Assembly (NCBI RefSeq): GCF_000364705.1
Contig: NZ_AQOH01000312.1
Coordinates: 61,569 to 125,568 of the forward strand
DNA: 64,000 bases
Origin: Pseudomonas fuscovaginae SE-1
Lineage (GTDB): Bacteria; Pseudomonadota; Gammaproteobacteria; Pseudomonadales; Pseudomonadaceae
Reading direction: 5' to 3'
Of this stretch, positions 53,619 through 63,329 are shown piece after piece (position 1 is the stretch's first letter; the number at the start of each line of letters is the position of its first letter). The notes under the pieces were generated by a model. That model made no database searches, was not told where the DNA came from, and saw only the letters and a list, made by a program, of their open reading frames with translations. The translations under genes and the position numbers were made by a program.

Positions 53619-54358
53619 TGTACGCCTTCCTCGACCAGGGTTCCTTCAGCGCCGCCATGTACGATGTTCAGCAGGGCGCCAGGCTTGTTCATGTTAAATA
53701 CGCGCAACGGCATCTTGTGATCGCGGCACAGGCAGATAGCGGTCAGATCCATGACACCCAGCTTGCGATCCAGCACCTCGTCATAGGTCAGATGATCGAA
53801 CTTCTCGGCATGCGGGTCCTTGAACGGATCTGCGGTATAGACGCCATCGACCTTGGTTGCCTTGAGCACCACGTCGGCATCGATTTCGATCGCACGCAGG
53901 CAGGCCGCCGAATCCGTGGTGAAGAACGGATTACCGGTACCGGCCGCGAAAATCACCACTTCCTTGGAATTGAGGTGGCGCATGGCCTTGCGGCGATCGT
54001 AGTGATCGGTCACGCCAACCATGGAAATGGCCGACATCACGATGGCCGAGATATTCGCACGTTCCAGCGCATCGCGCATCGCCAACGCGTTCATCACGGT
54101 CGCGAGCATGCCCATGTGGTCGCCGGTGACCCGGTCCATGCCGGCAGCGCTCAGCGCCGAACCGCGGAACAGGTTGCCACCGCCGATCACCAGACCGACC
54201 TGCACACCGATACCGACCAGTTGACCGACTTCCAGCGCCATGCGATCCAGGACCTTCGGATCGATCCCGAACTCTTCCGAGCCCATCAGGGCCTCGCCGC
54301 TAAGCTTGAGTAGAATGCGTTTATAGCGAGCTTGATAACCACTGCCCTGCTGAGCCAT
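53615..54358 (-). CDS. pyrH: UMP kinase
   Basis: 247 residues of the amino-acid-kinase fold: RILLKLSGEALMGSEEFGID, GLVIGGGNLFRGSALSAAGM and VFAAG-type nucleotide segments (VVIFAAGTGNPFFTTDSAA). Makes UDP and supplies the PyrG substrate route. Follows tsf after 200 bases containing a terminator. Confidence 0.98.
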   Translation of the reverse strand: MAQQGSGYQARYKRILLKLSGEALMGSEEFGIDPKVLDRMALEVGQLVGIGVQVGLVIGGGNLFRGSALSAAGMDRVTGDHMGMLATVMNALAMRDALERANISAIVMSAISMVGVTDHYDRRKAMRHLNSKEVVIFAAGTGNPFFTTDSAACLRAIEIDADVVLKATKVDGVYTADPFKDPHAEKFDHLTYDEVLDRKLGVMDLTAICLCRDHKMPLRVFNMNKPGALLNIVHGGAEGTLVEEGVQ

Positions 54359-54507
54359 TGCGAATCTCTCCTGCGGCGTTATAAAAATTCTTGCGAGCTG
54401 TTTTACAGCCTGCCAACTCTAGCTTGGCGCTGCTACAGCGCCATCAGAACGCAGCTTTGTAAGCCGGTTCCGACGAGAGAAAGAGAAAGCCTTCCTCCCA
54501 TTTGAAA

Positions 54508-54539
54508 AGAGGCTGCGCGCGTAAGCGGGCAGCCTCTTC
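54508..54539 (-). terminator. Terminator of rpsB-tsf
   Basis: AAGAGGCTGC (54508-54517) and GCAGCCTCTT (54530-54539) form a ten-pair stem with a 12-base loop; on the minus strand the sequence continues TTCAAATGG. It begins 21 bases after the tsf stop. Confidence 0.8.
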
Positions 54540-54560
54540 GGGGCGACAGACGAGCCTGTC

Positions 54561-55424
54561 TTACTGCTTGGCGGCAGCTACCTGGGCGGCAACTTCTTCA
54601 GCGAAGTTGTCAACCGGCTTCTCGATGCCTTCGCCGACTTTGAAGTAGGTGAAGGAAACGATTTCAGCACCGGCTTTCTTGGCCAGCTCGCCAACCTTGA
54701 CTTCCGGGTTCATGACGAAAGCCTGCTCGACCAGCGAGGCTTCGGCCAGGAACTTCGAGATACGACCCTTGATCATGTTCTCGACGATGTTTTCCGGCTT
54801 GCCAGCGATCTTGTCGGCGTTCAGTTGCAGGAAAACGCCCTTCTCACGCTCGATGGCTTCGGCCGATACTTCCGACGGCAGCAGGAACTCAGGGTTCGAA
54901 GCGGCAACGTGCATGGCGATGTTCTTGGCCAGCTCGACGTCACCGCCTTTCAGAACGACGGTTGCACCGATCTTGTTACCGTGCAGGTAGGCACCGACAA
55001 CGTCACCTTCAACGCGCGCCAGACGACGGATGTTGACGTTTTCGCCGCACTTGGCGACCAGGGCTTCACGAGCGGCTTCACGCGAAGCGATCAGCGGAGC
55101 GGCATCGGTCAGTTTCTGGGCGAAGGCTTCTTCCAGGCTCTCGGCGACGAAAGTCTTGAAGTCGTCCTGCAGGGCCAGGAAGTCGGTCTGCGAGTTCACT
55201 TCCAGCAGAACGGCAGCCTTGCCGTCGGTCTTGACGGCGATAGCGCCTTCCGCAGCGACGTTGCCAGCCTTCTTGGCGGCCTTGATGGCGCCCGAGGCAC
55301 GCATGTCGTCAATGGCTTTCTCGATGTCGCCGCCGGCCTTTTCCAGCGCCTTCTTGCAATCCATCATGCCTTCGCCGGTACGCTCGCGCAGTTCTTTGAC
55401 CAGCGCCGCAGTAATTGCTGCCAT
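54561..55424 (-). CDS. tsf: Elongation factor Ts
   Basis: 287 residues from the ATG at 55424 (MAAITAALVKELRERTGEGM). The TDFLALQDDF motif (TDF of the core) and N-terminal UBA-like domain are clear. Nucleotide exchange factor for EF-Tu. Downstream of rpsB, with a terminator hairpin between that probably gives partial read-through. Confidence 0.98.
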   Translation of the reverse strand: MAAITAALVKELRERTGEGMMDCKKALEKAGGDIEKAIDDMRASGAIKAAKKAGNVAAEGAIAVKTDGKAAVLLEVNSQTDFLALQDDFKTFVAESLEEAFAQKLTDAAPLIASREAAREALVAKCGENVNIRRLARVEGDVVGAYLHGNKIGATVVLKGGDVELAKNIAMHVAASNPEFLLPSEVSAEAIEREKGVFLQLNADKIAGKPENIVENMIKGRISKFLAEASLVEQAFVMNPEVKVGELAKKAGAEIVSFTYFKVGEGIEKPVDNFAEEVAAQVAAAKQ

Positions 55425-55562
55425 TTCAAAATTCCTCTTGGATAGGTTATCAACCATTCCACCCGATCGAACGGGCGTTCAATTCTTCCCGAACCACCCT
55501 TGTTAGCAGCTGCACGTTACAGACACTGTAGCGGCGCGCAGACAAATGGTTTTCGAGGTGGC

Positions 55563-55587
55563 AAAAAGGGGGCCAAGCCCCCTTTTT
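55563..55587. terminator. Strong symmetric terminator between rpsB and tsf
   Basis: AAAAAGGGGGC, loop CAA, GCCCCCTTTTT: an eleven-pair perfect stem with A/T tails on both sides, 28 bases after the rpsB stop. It can work in both directions and likely sets the rpsB:tsf expression ratio. Confidence 0.9.
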
Positions 55588-55615
55588 GCTTACTGAGTCA
55601 ACGCCAGGGCGTCAA

Positions 55616-56350
55616 TTACTCAGCTGCAGCCTGAGTTTCTTCAACGAAGACTTCAGTGCCGCCAGCAACGTTGTTGCGACCACGGATAACGGCGTCAGCC
55701 ATCGAACCCATGTACAGCTGGATGGCGCGGATGGCGTCATCGTTGCCTGGGATGATGTAGTCAACGCCTTCCGGGCTGCTGTTGGTATCGACTACGCCGA
55801 TGACCGGGATGCCCAGCTTGTTGGCTTCGGTGATCGCGATGCGCTCGTGATCAACGTCGATGACGAACAGTGCGTCAGGCAGACCGCCCATGTCCTTGAT
55901 ACCACCCAGGGAACGATCCAGCTTTTCCAGATCGCGAGTACGCATCAGCGCCTCTTTCTTGGTCAGCTTGGCGAAGGTACCGTCTTCGGCTTGCACTTCG
56001 AGGTCGCGCAGACGCTTGATGGAAGCACGGATGGTCTTGAAGTTGGTCAGCATGCCGCCCAACCAGCGGTGATCGACGTACGGCGAACCGCAACGCACGG
56101 CTTCTTCAGCGACGATCTTGCCGGCGGAACGCTTGGTGCCGACGAACAGAATCTTGTTCTTGCCCTGAGCCAGACGCTCTACGAACGCCAGAGCGTCGTT
56201 GAACATAGGCAGGGTTTTTTCCAGGTTGATGATGTGGATCTTGTTGCGCGCGCCGAAAATGTACTTGCCCATTTTCGGATTCCAGTAACGGGTTTGGTGA
56301 CCGAAGTGCACACCGGCCTTCAGCATATCGCGCATGTTGACTTGGGACAT
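55616..56350 (-). CDS. rpsB: 30S ribosomal protein S2
   Basis: 244 residues, beginning MSQVNMRDMLKAGVHFGHQT and containing the GGMLTNFKTIRASIKRLRDL and PGNDDAIRAIQLYMGSMADA signatures. First gene of the rpsB-tsf unit. Its leader in the 56351-56746 gap probably carries the S2 autoregulatory site. Confidence 0.98.
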   Translation of the reverse strand: MSQVNMRDMLKAGVHFGHQTRYWNPKMGKYIFGARNKIHIINLEKTLPMFNDALAFVERLAQGKNKILFVGTKRSAGKIVAEEAVRCGSPYVDHRWLGGMLTNFKTIRASIKRLRDLEVQAEDGTFAKLTKKEALMRTRDLEKLDRSLGGIKDMGGLPDALFVIDVDHERIAITEANKLGIPVIGVVDTNSSPEGVDYIIPGNDDAIRAIQLYMGSMADAVIRGRNNVAGGTEVFVEETQAAAE

Positions 56351-56746
56351 GATAGTTCCTTGATAAGTCGGGTTTGGCCTCCACGTATCCCAATGACCAA
56401 CCGATCGGCAGCAAGGCCGAAGGCACCCAGGTCATCGTGTCGACACGTGTGTGGATTTAGGCTTTTCGGGGCTATCCCCGGAAAGCGGCGCATTTTATAT
56501 CACAAGGACGCAAAAAACGGAACCCGGATTCACGTCTCACGCCAGCAGCTTTTGCGCACACCTTGGATTCGCGCCAGAATGCCCCATCCTTGTGAAGAGA
56601 AGCGATGCCCGGACGTCATGATTTGCTCCGTCCGTCTGTTAGAATCGCATTTTTCAGGGTTCCGGAACGCAATACTCCGTTAACGGATGTTGCCGCCGTC
56701 GACCTTTTTCCGTGTTTACCTGCGCCCGAGCGCATAGAGAGCCCGT
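56351..56746. other. 396-base divergent promoter region between rpsB and map
   Basis: No gene seen. The part next to rpsB is its untranslated leader. A short GC hairpin CGGGG-CTAT-CCCCGG lies near 56468-56481, followed by an AT-rich stretch GCATTTTATATCAC near 56491, and another AT-rich GAATCGCATTTTTCAGG near 56641. The two AT-rich stretches fit the rpsB and map promoters respectively. Confidence 0.5.
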
Positions 56747-57529
56747 ATGACCGTCACCCTCAAGACCCCCGAGGACATCGCAAAAATGCGCATCGCCGGG
56801 AAACTGGCCGCCGATGTACTGGAAATGATCGGTGAGCACGTCAGGCCCGGCGTCACCACCGAGGAGCTGGACCGCATCTGTCACGACTATATCGTCAACG
56901 TGCAGCAGGCCATTCCCGCCCCGCTCAACTACAAGGGCTTCCCCAAGTCGATCTGCACCTCGATCAACCATGTGGTCTGCCACGGCATCCCCAGCGACAA
57001 GCCGCTCAAGGATGGCGATACCCTGAACATCGACGTCACGGTGATCAAGGACGGCTACCACGGCGACACCAGCAAGATGTTCCATGTCGGCACCGTACCG
57101 GTCTGGGCCGAACGCCTGTCCCAGGTGACCCAGGAATGCATGTACAAGGCGATCGAGATCGTCAGGCCAGGCTGCCGCCTGGGCGATATCGGCGAGATCA
57201 TCCAGAAGCATGCGGAAAAGAACGGCTTCTCGGTGGTTCGCGAGTTCTGCGGTCACGGCATCGGCAAGGTGTTCCACGAAGAACCGCAGATCCTGCACTA
57301 CGGCCGTGCCGGCACCGGCATGGAACTGAAGGCCGGCATGACCTTCACCATCGAGCCGATGATCAACCAGGGCAAGGCCGACACCAAGGTGCTGGGCGAC
57401 GGCTGGACCGCGATCACCAAGGACCGCAAGCTCTCGGCCCAGTGGGAACACACCCTGCTGGTCACCGAGACCGGCTACGAGATCTTCACCCTGCGCAGCG
57501 ACGACACCATCCCGCGCACCTCCGCCTGA
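56747..57529 (+). CDS. map: Methionine aminopeptidase, type I
   Basis: 260 residues. Metal ligands lie in LNIDVTVIKDGYHGDTSKMF (two Asp), CGHGIGKVFHEEPQ (His), FTIEPMINQG (Glu) and QWEHTLLVTE (Glu). It removes N-terminal Met co-translationally. glnD follows 21 bases later. Confidence 0.98.
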   Translation: MTVTLKTPEDIAKMRIAGKLAADVLEMIGEHVRPGVTTEELDRICHDYIVNVQQAIPAPLNYKGFPKSICTSINHVVCHGIPSDKPLKDGDTLNIDVTVIKDGYHGDTSKMFHVGTVPVWAERLSQVTQECMYKAIEIVRPGCRLGDIGEIIQKHAEKNGFSVVREFCGHGIGKVFHEEPQILHYGRAGTGMELKAGMTFTIEPMINQGKADTKVLGDGWTAITKDRKLSAQWEHTLLVTETGYEIFTLRSDDTIPRTSA

Positions 57530-57550
57530 TCCATAAAGGAAACCCGAACG

Positions 57551-60253
57551 ATGCCGCAGGTGGACCCCGAACTCTTCGACCGTGGCCAGTTCCAGGCGGA
57601 ACTGGCACTCAAGGCCAGCCCCATAGCGGCATTCAAGAAGGTCATCCGTCGGGCCCACGAGGTCCTCGACGAACGCTTTCGCGGCGGTCGCGACATCCGT
57701 CGACTGATCGAGGATCGCGCCTGGTTCGTCGATAACATCCTGCAACAGGCCTGGGACCAGTTCGACTGGAGCGAGGATGCCGATATCGCCCTGGTGGCGG
57801 TCGGCGGCTACGGTCGCGGAGAACTGCACCCCTACTCGGACATCGACCTGCTGATTCTGCTGGACAGCGCCGACCACGAGATTTTTCGGGATTCCATCGA
57901 GCGCTTTCTGACCCTGTTATGGGATATCGGCCTGGAAGTCGGCCAGAGCGTCCGCTCGGTGCAGGAATGCGCCGAAGAGGCCCGCGCCGACCTGACCGTC
58001 ATCACCAACCTGATGGAAAGCCGCACCATTGCCGGTCCCGAGCACCTGCGCGAACGCATGCTCGAGGTCACCAGCACCGAGCACATGTGGCCGAGCAAGG
58101 ATTTTTTCCTGGCCAAGCACGCCGAACAGAAGGCGCGCCACCACAAGTACAACGACACCGAATACAACCTGGAACCCAACGTCAAGGGCTCCCCCGGTGG
58201 CCTGCGGGACATCCAGACGATTCTCTGGGTGGCCCGTCGCCAGTACGGCACCCTGAACCTGCGCGCGCTGGCCGGCGAAGGTTTCCTGGTGGAAAGCGAA
58301 AACGTCCTGCTGGCCTCCTCCCAGGAGTTTCTCTGGAAGGTCCGCTATGCGTTGCACATGCTCGCCGGACGCGCCGAGGACCGCCTGCTCTTCGACCACC
58401 AGCGCAGCATCGCCGGGCTGCTGGGATTCCAGGGCGACGACGCCAAGCAGGCCGTCGAGAACTTCATGCAGCAGTACTACCGGGTGATCATGAGCATCGC
58501 CCAGCTCAGCGAACTGATCATCCAGCACTTCGCCGAAGTCATCCTCGCCCCGGAAGACGAGGCACCGCCGCAACCGCTGAACTCGCGTTTCCAGTTGCAC
58601 GACGGCTACATCGAGGCGAGCAACCCGAACGTGTTCCGCCGCACGCCGTTCGCCATGCTGGAAATTTTCGTGCTGATGGCCCAGCAGCCGGAAATCAAGG
58701 GCGTGCGCGCCGACACCATCCGCCTGTTGCGCGAGCATCGCCACCTGATCGACGACGACTTCCGCAACGATATCCGCAATACCAGCCTGTTCATCGAACT
58801 GTTCAAGTGCAAGATCGGCGTGCACCGCAACCTGCGCCGGATGAACCGCTACGGTATTCTCGGACGCTACCTGCCGGAGTTCGGCGATATCGTCGGGCAG
58901 ATGCAGCACGACCTGTTCCACATCTATACCGTCGATGCGCACACGCTCAACCTGATCAAACACCTGCGCAAGCTGCAGTACACCCAGGTTTCCGAGAAAT
59001 TCCCGCTGGCCGCCAAGCTCATGGCCAAGCTGCCCAAGCCCGAACTGATCTACATGGCCGGGCTCTACCACGACATCGGCAAGGGCCGCCATGGCGACCA
59101 CTCGGAGCTCGGCGCGATCGACGCCGAAGCCTTCTGCAAGCGCCATCAGCTACCGGCCTGGGACAGCCGTCTGATCGTCTGGCTGGTGCAGCACCACCTG
59201 GTGATGTCGACCACCGCCCAGCGCAAGGACCTGTCCGACCCGCAGGTGATCCACGATTTCGCGCAGATCGTCGGCGACAGCCTTTACCTGGACTACCTCT
59301 ACGTTCTGACGGTGGCCGACATCAACGCGACCAACCCGACGCTGTGGAACTCCTGGCGCGCCAGCCTGCTGCGCCAGCTCTACACCGAGACCAAGCGCGC
59401 CCTGCGCCGCGGCCTGGAGAACCCGGTGGACCGCGAGGAGCAGATCCGCCAGACCCAGAGCGCGGCCCTGGACATCCTGGTCCGTACCGGCACCGACCCG
59501 GACGATGTCGAGCAACTCTGGGCGCAACTGGGCGACGACTACTTCCTGCGCCACACCGCCGCCGACGTGGCCTGGCACAGCGATGCGATTCTCCAGCAGC
59601 CGGCCGACGGTGGCCCGCTGGTGCTGATCAAGGAAACCACCCAGCGCGAATTCGAGGGCGGCACACAGATCTTCATCTATGCCCCGGACCAGCACGACTT
59701 CTTCGCCGTGACCGTGGCGGCGATGGACCAGCTCAACCTGAACATCCACGATGCGCGGATCATCACCTCCAGCAGCCAGTTCACCCTCGACACCTACATC
59801 GTGCTGGACGCCGACGGCGGCTCCATTGGCGACAACCCCAAACGGGTCAAGCTGATCCGCGATGGCCTGACCGAAGCCCTGCGCAACCCCGACGACTACC
59901 CGACGATCATCCAGCGCCGGGTCCCGCGCCAACTCAAGCACTTCGCCTTTGCCCCGCAGGTGACCATCCACAATGATGCCCAGCGCCCGGTGACCGTGCT
60001 CGAACTGAGCGCCCCGGATCGTCCCGGTCTGCTGGCGCGGATTGGAAAGATCTTCCTGGAGTTCGACCTGTCGCTGCAGAACGCGAAGATCGCCACCCTG
60101 GGCGAACGGGTGGAAGACGTGTTCTTCATCACCGACGCACAGAACCAGCCGCTGTCCGATCCGCAATTGTGCAGCCGCCTGCAGGACGCCATCGTCGAGC
60201 AACTGAGCGTCACTTGCGAACCGACTATCGAGATGACCCGCCTGAGTATCTGA
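57551..60253 (+). CDS. glnD: Bifunctional PII uridylyltransferase/uridylyl-removing enzyme
   Basis: 900 residues: nucleotidyltransferase domain with GGYGRGELHPYSDIDLLIL near 85, HD domain with AGLYHDIGKGRHGDHSELG near 505, and two C-terminal ACT domains (FFAVTVAAMDQLNLNIHDAR; VLELSAPDRPGLLARIGKIF). It senses glutamine and modifies PII. Glutamine is also the nitrogen donor of the predicted phosphoramidate pathway, but no regulatory link is visible. Confidence 0.98.
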   Translation: MPQVDPELFDRGQFQAELALKASPIAAFKKVIRRAHEVLDERFRGGRDIRRLIEDRAWFVDNILQQAWDQFDWSEDADIALVAVGGYGRGELHPYSDIDLLILLDSADHEIFRDSIERFLTLLWDIGLEVGQSVRSVQECAEEARADLTVITNLMESRTIAGPEHLRERMLEVTSTEHMWPSKDFFLAKHAEQKARHHKYNDTEYNLEPNVKGSPGGLRDIQTILWVARRQYGTLNLRALAGEGFLVESENVLLASSQEFLWKVRYALHMLAGRAEDRLLFDHQRSIAGLLGFQGDDAKQAVENFMQQYYRVIMSIAQLSELIIQHFAEVILAPEDEAPPQPLNSRFQLHDGYIEASNPNVFRRTPFAMLEIFVLMAQQPEIKGVRADTIRLLREHRHLIDDDFRNDIRNTSLFIELFKCKIGVHRNLRRMNRYGILGRYLPEFGDIVGQMQHDLFHIYTVDAHTLNLIKHLRKLQYTQVSEKFPLAAKLMAKLPKPELIYMAGLYHDIGKGRHGDHSELGAIDAEAFCKRHQLPAWDSRLIVWLVQHHLVMSTTAQRKDLSDPQVIHDFAQIVGDSLYLDYLYVLTVADINATNPTLWNSWRASLLRQLYTETKRALRRGLENPVDREEQIRQTQSAALDILVRTGTDPDDVEQLWAQLGDDYFLRHTAADVAWHSDAILQQPADGGPLVLIKETTQREFEGGTQIFIYAPDQHDFFAVTVAAMDQLNLNIHDARIITSSSQFTLDTYIVLDADGGSIGDNPKRVKLIRDGLTEALRNPDDYPTIIQRRVPRQLKHFAFAPQVTIHNDAQRPVTVLELSAPDRPGLLARIGKIFLEFDLSLQNAKIATLGERVEDVFFITDAQNQPLSDPQLCSRLQDAIVEQLSVTCEPTIEMTRLSI

Positions 60254-60294
60254 CGGCGGGCCATGAACCTGATTCCGATTGAGAGCCGTACCTG

Positions 60295-61506
60295 ATGAAC
60301 AACGCGTTGAACCAGCTGCAACCCTACCCGTTCGAGAAACTGCGCGCCCTGCTCGGTGGCGTCCAGCCCAATGCGGACAAGCGCCCGATCGCGCTGTCCA
60401 TCGGTGAACCCAAGCACCGCTCGCCAAGCTTCGTCGCCGAGGCCCTGACGGCCAACCTCGCGCAGATGGCGGTGTACCCCACCACCCTGGGCATCCCGGC
60501 CCTGCGCGAGGCGATCGGTGCCTGGTGCGAACGGCGCTTCAACGTGCCGAGCGGCTGGATCGACCCCGCGCGCAACGTGCTGCCGGTCAACGGCACCCGC
60601 GAGGCGCTGTTCGCCTTCACCCAGACCGTGGTCAATCGCGGCGAGGACGCGCTGGTGGTCAGCCCCAACCCCTTCTACCAGATCTACGAAGGTGCCGCGT
60701 TCCTGGCCGGGGCCAAGCCACACTACCTGCCCTGCCTGAGCGAAAACGGCTTCAACCCGGACTTCGATGCCGTGCCCGCGGAAATCTGGCAGCGCTGCCA
60801 GATCCTGTTCCTCTGCTCGCCAGGCAACCCGACCGGCGCGGTGATTCCCCAGGCGACCCTGGAAAAACTGATCGCCCTGGCCGACGAACATGACTTCGTG
60901 ATTGCCGCCGACGAGTGCTACAGCGAACTGTACTTCGACGAACAAGCTCCGACAGCCGGCCTGCTCAGTGCCTGCGCGGCCCTGGGTCGCAAGGACTTCA
61001 AGCGCTGCGTGGTGTTCCACAGCCTGTCCAAGCGCTCGAACCTGCCCGGCCTGCGCTCCGGCTTCGTGGCCGGCGACGCCGAGATCCTCAAGGCCTTCCT
61101 GCTGTACCGCACCTACCACGGCTGCGCGATGCCGGTGCAGACCCAACTGGCCAGCGTCGCGGCCTGGAACGACGAGGTCCACGTCCGAGCCAACCGTGCG
61201 CTGTACCGGGAGAAGTTCGACGCGGTGCTGGAAATCCTCGCGCCCGTACTGGATGTGCGGCGGCCGGATGGCAGCTTCTACCTGTGGCCGAACGTACAGG
61301 GTGACGATGCCGGGTTCTGCCGCGACCTGTTCGCCGAAGAGCACGTGACCGTGGTACCGGGCTCCTACCTGTCCCGCGAGGTCGATGGCGTCAACCCGGG
61401 TGCCGGTCGGGTGCGCATGGCCCTGGTCGCGCCACTGGCCGAGTGTGTCGAGGCGGCGCAGCGGATCCGCGCCTTTATCGAACGTCGCCAGGGCCGCACG
61501 GCCTGA
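60295..61506 (+). CDS. dapC: Succinyldiaminopimelate transaminase
   Basis: 403 residues, class I/II PLP aminotransferase. The PLP lysine lies in HSLSKRSNLPGLRSGFVAG, with ADECYSELYF upstream and the substrate Arg near RVRMALVAPL. Part of lysine/diaminopimelate synthesis. Position after glnD matches PAO1 dapC. Confidence 0.93.
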   Translation: MNNALNQLQPYPFEKLRALLGGVQPNADKRPIALSIGEPKHRSPSFVAEALTANLAQMAVYPTTLGIPALREAIGAWCERRFNVPSGWIDPARNVLPVNGTREALFAFTQTVVNRGEDALVVSPNPFYQIYEGAAFLAGAKPHYLPCLSENGFNPDFDAVPAEIWQRCQILFLCSPGNPTGAVIPQATLEKLIALADEHDFVIAADECYSELYFDEQAPTAGLLSACAALGRKDFKRCVVFHSLSKRSNLPGLRSGFVAGDAEILKAFLLYRTYHGCAMPVQTQLASVAAWNDEVHVRANRALYREKFDAVLEILAPVLDVRRPDGSFYLWPNVQGDDAGFCRDLFAEEHVTVVPGSYLSREVDGVNPGAGRVRMALVAPLAECVEAAQRIRAFIERRQGRTA

Positions 61507-61554
61507 CGTGCCTCGGTGCGGGCGGGCCTGGCCGCTCGCACCGCACCCGGCCAG

Positions 61555-62505
61555 CTAAATGTCCAGCACCAGCCGGCCGGACTTGCAGCCCGACACGCAG
61601 AGCATCATGGTCTTTCCCGAAGCCCGCTCGGCAGGGCTGAGCACGAAGTCGCGGTGATCGGGCGTCCCCTCCAGCACGACGGTCTCACACGCACCACAGA
61701 CGCCCTCCTTGCAGCTGTAGGAAGGATTCTGTCCCGCAGCGATCAGTGTATCCAGCAGACTGCCATTTCCATCATGGTAGAGCTGCTTCGCGGAACGCGA
61801 GAGCACCACTTCGAATCCACGGGCTTCGCCAGAAACCGGCAGCGCCGCGCCACTGAAGCGCTCCGTGTGGCCATGCTCGATACCCAGCACCGCGCAGGCC
61901 CGGTCGAACGCCTCCAGCATCGGCACGGGGCCGCAGCAGTAGAAATGCGTGTCGCGAGGATAACCACGCATCAGACCCTCAAGGTCCGGAGCTCCGCCCT
62001 GCTGGTCATCGAAGTGGTAGCTCACCGAGCCGGGCAGGCTTTCCAGTTCGCCACGAAACGCCACGTCCGCCGCCGAACGCACGCAGTACAGCAGGTCGAC
62101 GACAGCCCCCTGGCCTGCCAGGTGCCGGGCAATGCTCAGAAGCGGCGTGATACCGATACCGCCCGCGACGAATAAGGCCCTGGCGGCACTGCCTGCCGGA
62201 AAGTTGTTGCGCGGCGCCGAGGCCTTGAGCAACCCGCCCACCCGCAGGTGCTTGTGAATGAACGCCGATCCTCCACGACTTCGGCGATCGTGGAGCACGC
62301 CGAGACGGTAGTGGCTCAGGTCCGTCGGACAGCTGACCAACGAGTAACTGCGTACCAGCCCGTTGGGCAGATGCAGATCAATATGGGCTCCAGCCTCGAA
62401 TGCCGGTAAGCGATCGGAGCCGACCGGAGCCAGGTCTATCGAGACGATACTGGGGGTTTCCCGGATGATGTTCCTGACGCGGACGGTCTGAAGGCTAGCG
62501 TTCAT
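61555..62505 (-). CDS. Vanillate-demethylase-type oxidoreductase (FNR-like + 2Fe-2S ferredoxin)
   Basis: 316 residues from the ATG at 62505 (GGAAG upstream). N-terminal flavin-binding RSYSLVS, NAD domain AGGIGITPLLSIARHL and FYCCGPVPML, and a C-terminal plant-type ferredoxin with YSCKEGVCGACETVVLEG plus a distal Cys in LCVSGCKSGRLVLDI. This order is that of VanB/phthalate dioxygenase reductases, which pass electrons from NAD(P)H to a Rieske oxygenase. No oxygenase gene is in the window, so the partner must be elsewhere or missing. It is divergent from the luxR-type gene. Confidence 0.88.
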   Translation of the reverse strand: MNASLQTVRVRNIIRETPSIVSIDLAPVGSDRLPAFEAGAHIDLHLPNGLVRSYSLVSCPTDLSHYRLGVLHDRRSRGGSAFIHKHLRVGGLLKASAPRNNFPAGSAARALFVAGGIGITPLLSIARHLAGQGAVVDLLYCVRSAADVAFRGELESLPGSVSYHFDDQQGGAPDLEGLMRGYPRDTHFYCCGPVPMLEAFDRACAVLGIEHGHTERFSGAALPVSGEARGFEVVLSRSAKQLYHDGNGSLLDTLIAAGQNPSYSCKEGVCGACETVVLEGTPDHRDFVLSPAERASGKTMMLCVSGCKSGRLVLDI

Positions 62506-62609
62506 AACTACTTCCTTGTATATATCCAAGAATAGAGGCTATTGACCTCGTTTGGAGCAGGCCCCTATCGCTGACAAAAATAACGATTCACTGATACCGG
62601 ATTTTTTCT

Positions 62610-63329
62610 ATGCTACTTATGGATGAATGTATAGAGCTGCTAAGTGCAATGAACGCACGAACCTGGTTCCAGTCACTTGTTTTGTCCGTGCAGAAACTCG
62701 GATACAGCCAGGTGCTGTATGCCCTGAAACCCAACAAAGAGGCACAGAACAGCACGGCACGAATCATGAGCAACTTTCCGGACGCCTGGCGAGATCTTTA
62801 TGATAACGAGAACTACTCCAGCATCGACCCTGTCGTCTCCCACAGCTTTTCATCCTCGCTTCCCATTCTCTGGGAGGACAAGCTCTACAAAACCCGTCGA
62901 GAAAAGGAGTTTGCCGAGGATGCCCGACGAGCCGGACTCAGCCACGGCCTGACACTGCCCATTCACGGGCCCCAGGGCCAGGTCGGCATGCTCAGCCTGA
63001 GCTGCGCCCCTATGCCGCAAAACGAGTACTTGCAGGTCCTGCAACACAGCATCGCCGCAGCCAGCATGCTGCGCGACTATGCGGTCACGAGCGGCAGCAG
63101 CCTCTTCCTGCACAATTCCAGCTCGACTGCACCTCACCTCACACCCCGGGAACTGGAAATCCTGCATTGGGCCTGGGCCGAAAAAACCACCTGGGAAATC
63201 GGCAAGATCCTCAGTCTGGCGGAACCCACCGTCGAGTTCCACTTCAAGAACATTCGTCGCAAACTCAATGTCAGCTCCAGGCGACTCGCCGTGGCCAGGG
63301 CCATACAATTAGATCTCATGACGCCCTAG
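62610..63329 (+). CDS. LasR-like autoinducer-binding LuxR-family regulator
   Basis: 239 residues. The autoinducer domain keeps the LuxR/LasR landmarks: W and Y in AWRDLYDNENY, D in SSIDPVVSH, W in LPILWEDKLYKTRREKEF, and GLTLPIHGPQGQVGMLSLSC. The C-terminal HTH reads LTPRELEILHWAWAEKTTWE ... EPTVEFHFKNIRRKLNV. It resembles LasR/PpuR more than RhlR-type proteins, suggesting a long-chain 3-oxo-acyl homoserine lactone ligand (inference). Its 3' end overlaps the convergent rsaL-like gene by 21 bases. A second Met three codons in is an alternative start. Confidence 0.9.
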   Translation: MLLMDECIELLSAMNARTWFQSLVLSVQKLGYSQVLYALKPNKEAQNSTARIMSNFPDAWRDLYDNENYSSIDPVVSHSFSSSLPILWEDKLYKTRREKEFAEDARRAGLSHGLTLPIHGPQGQVGMLSLSCAPMPQNEYLQVLQHSIAAASMLRDYAVTSGSSLFLHNSSSTAPHLTPRELEILHWAWAEKTTWEIGKILSLAEPTVEFHFKNIRRKLNVSSRRLAVARAIQLDLMTP

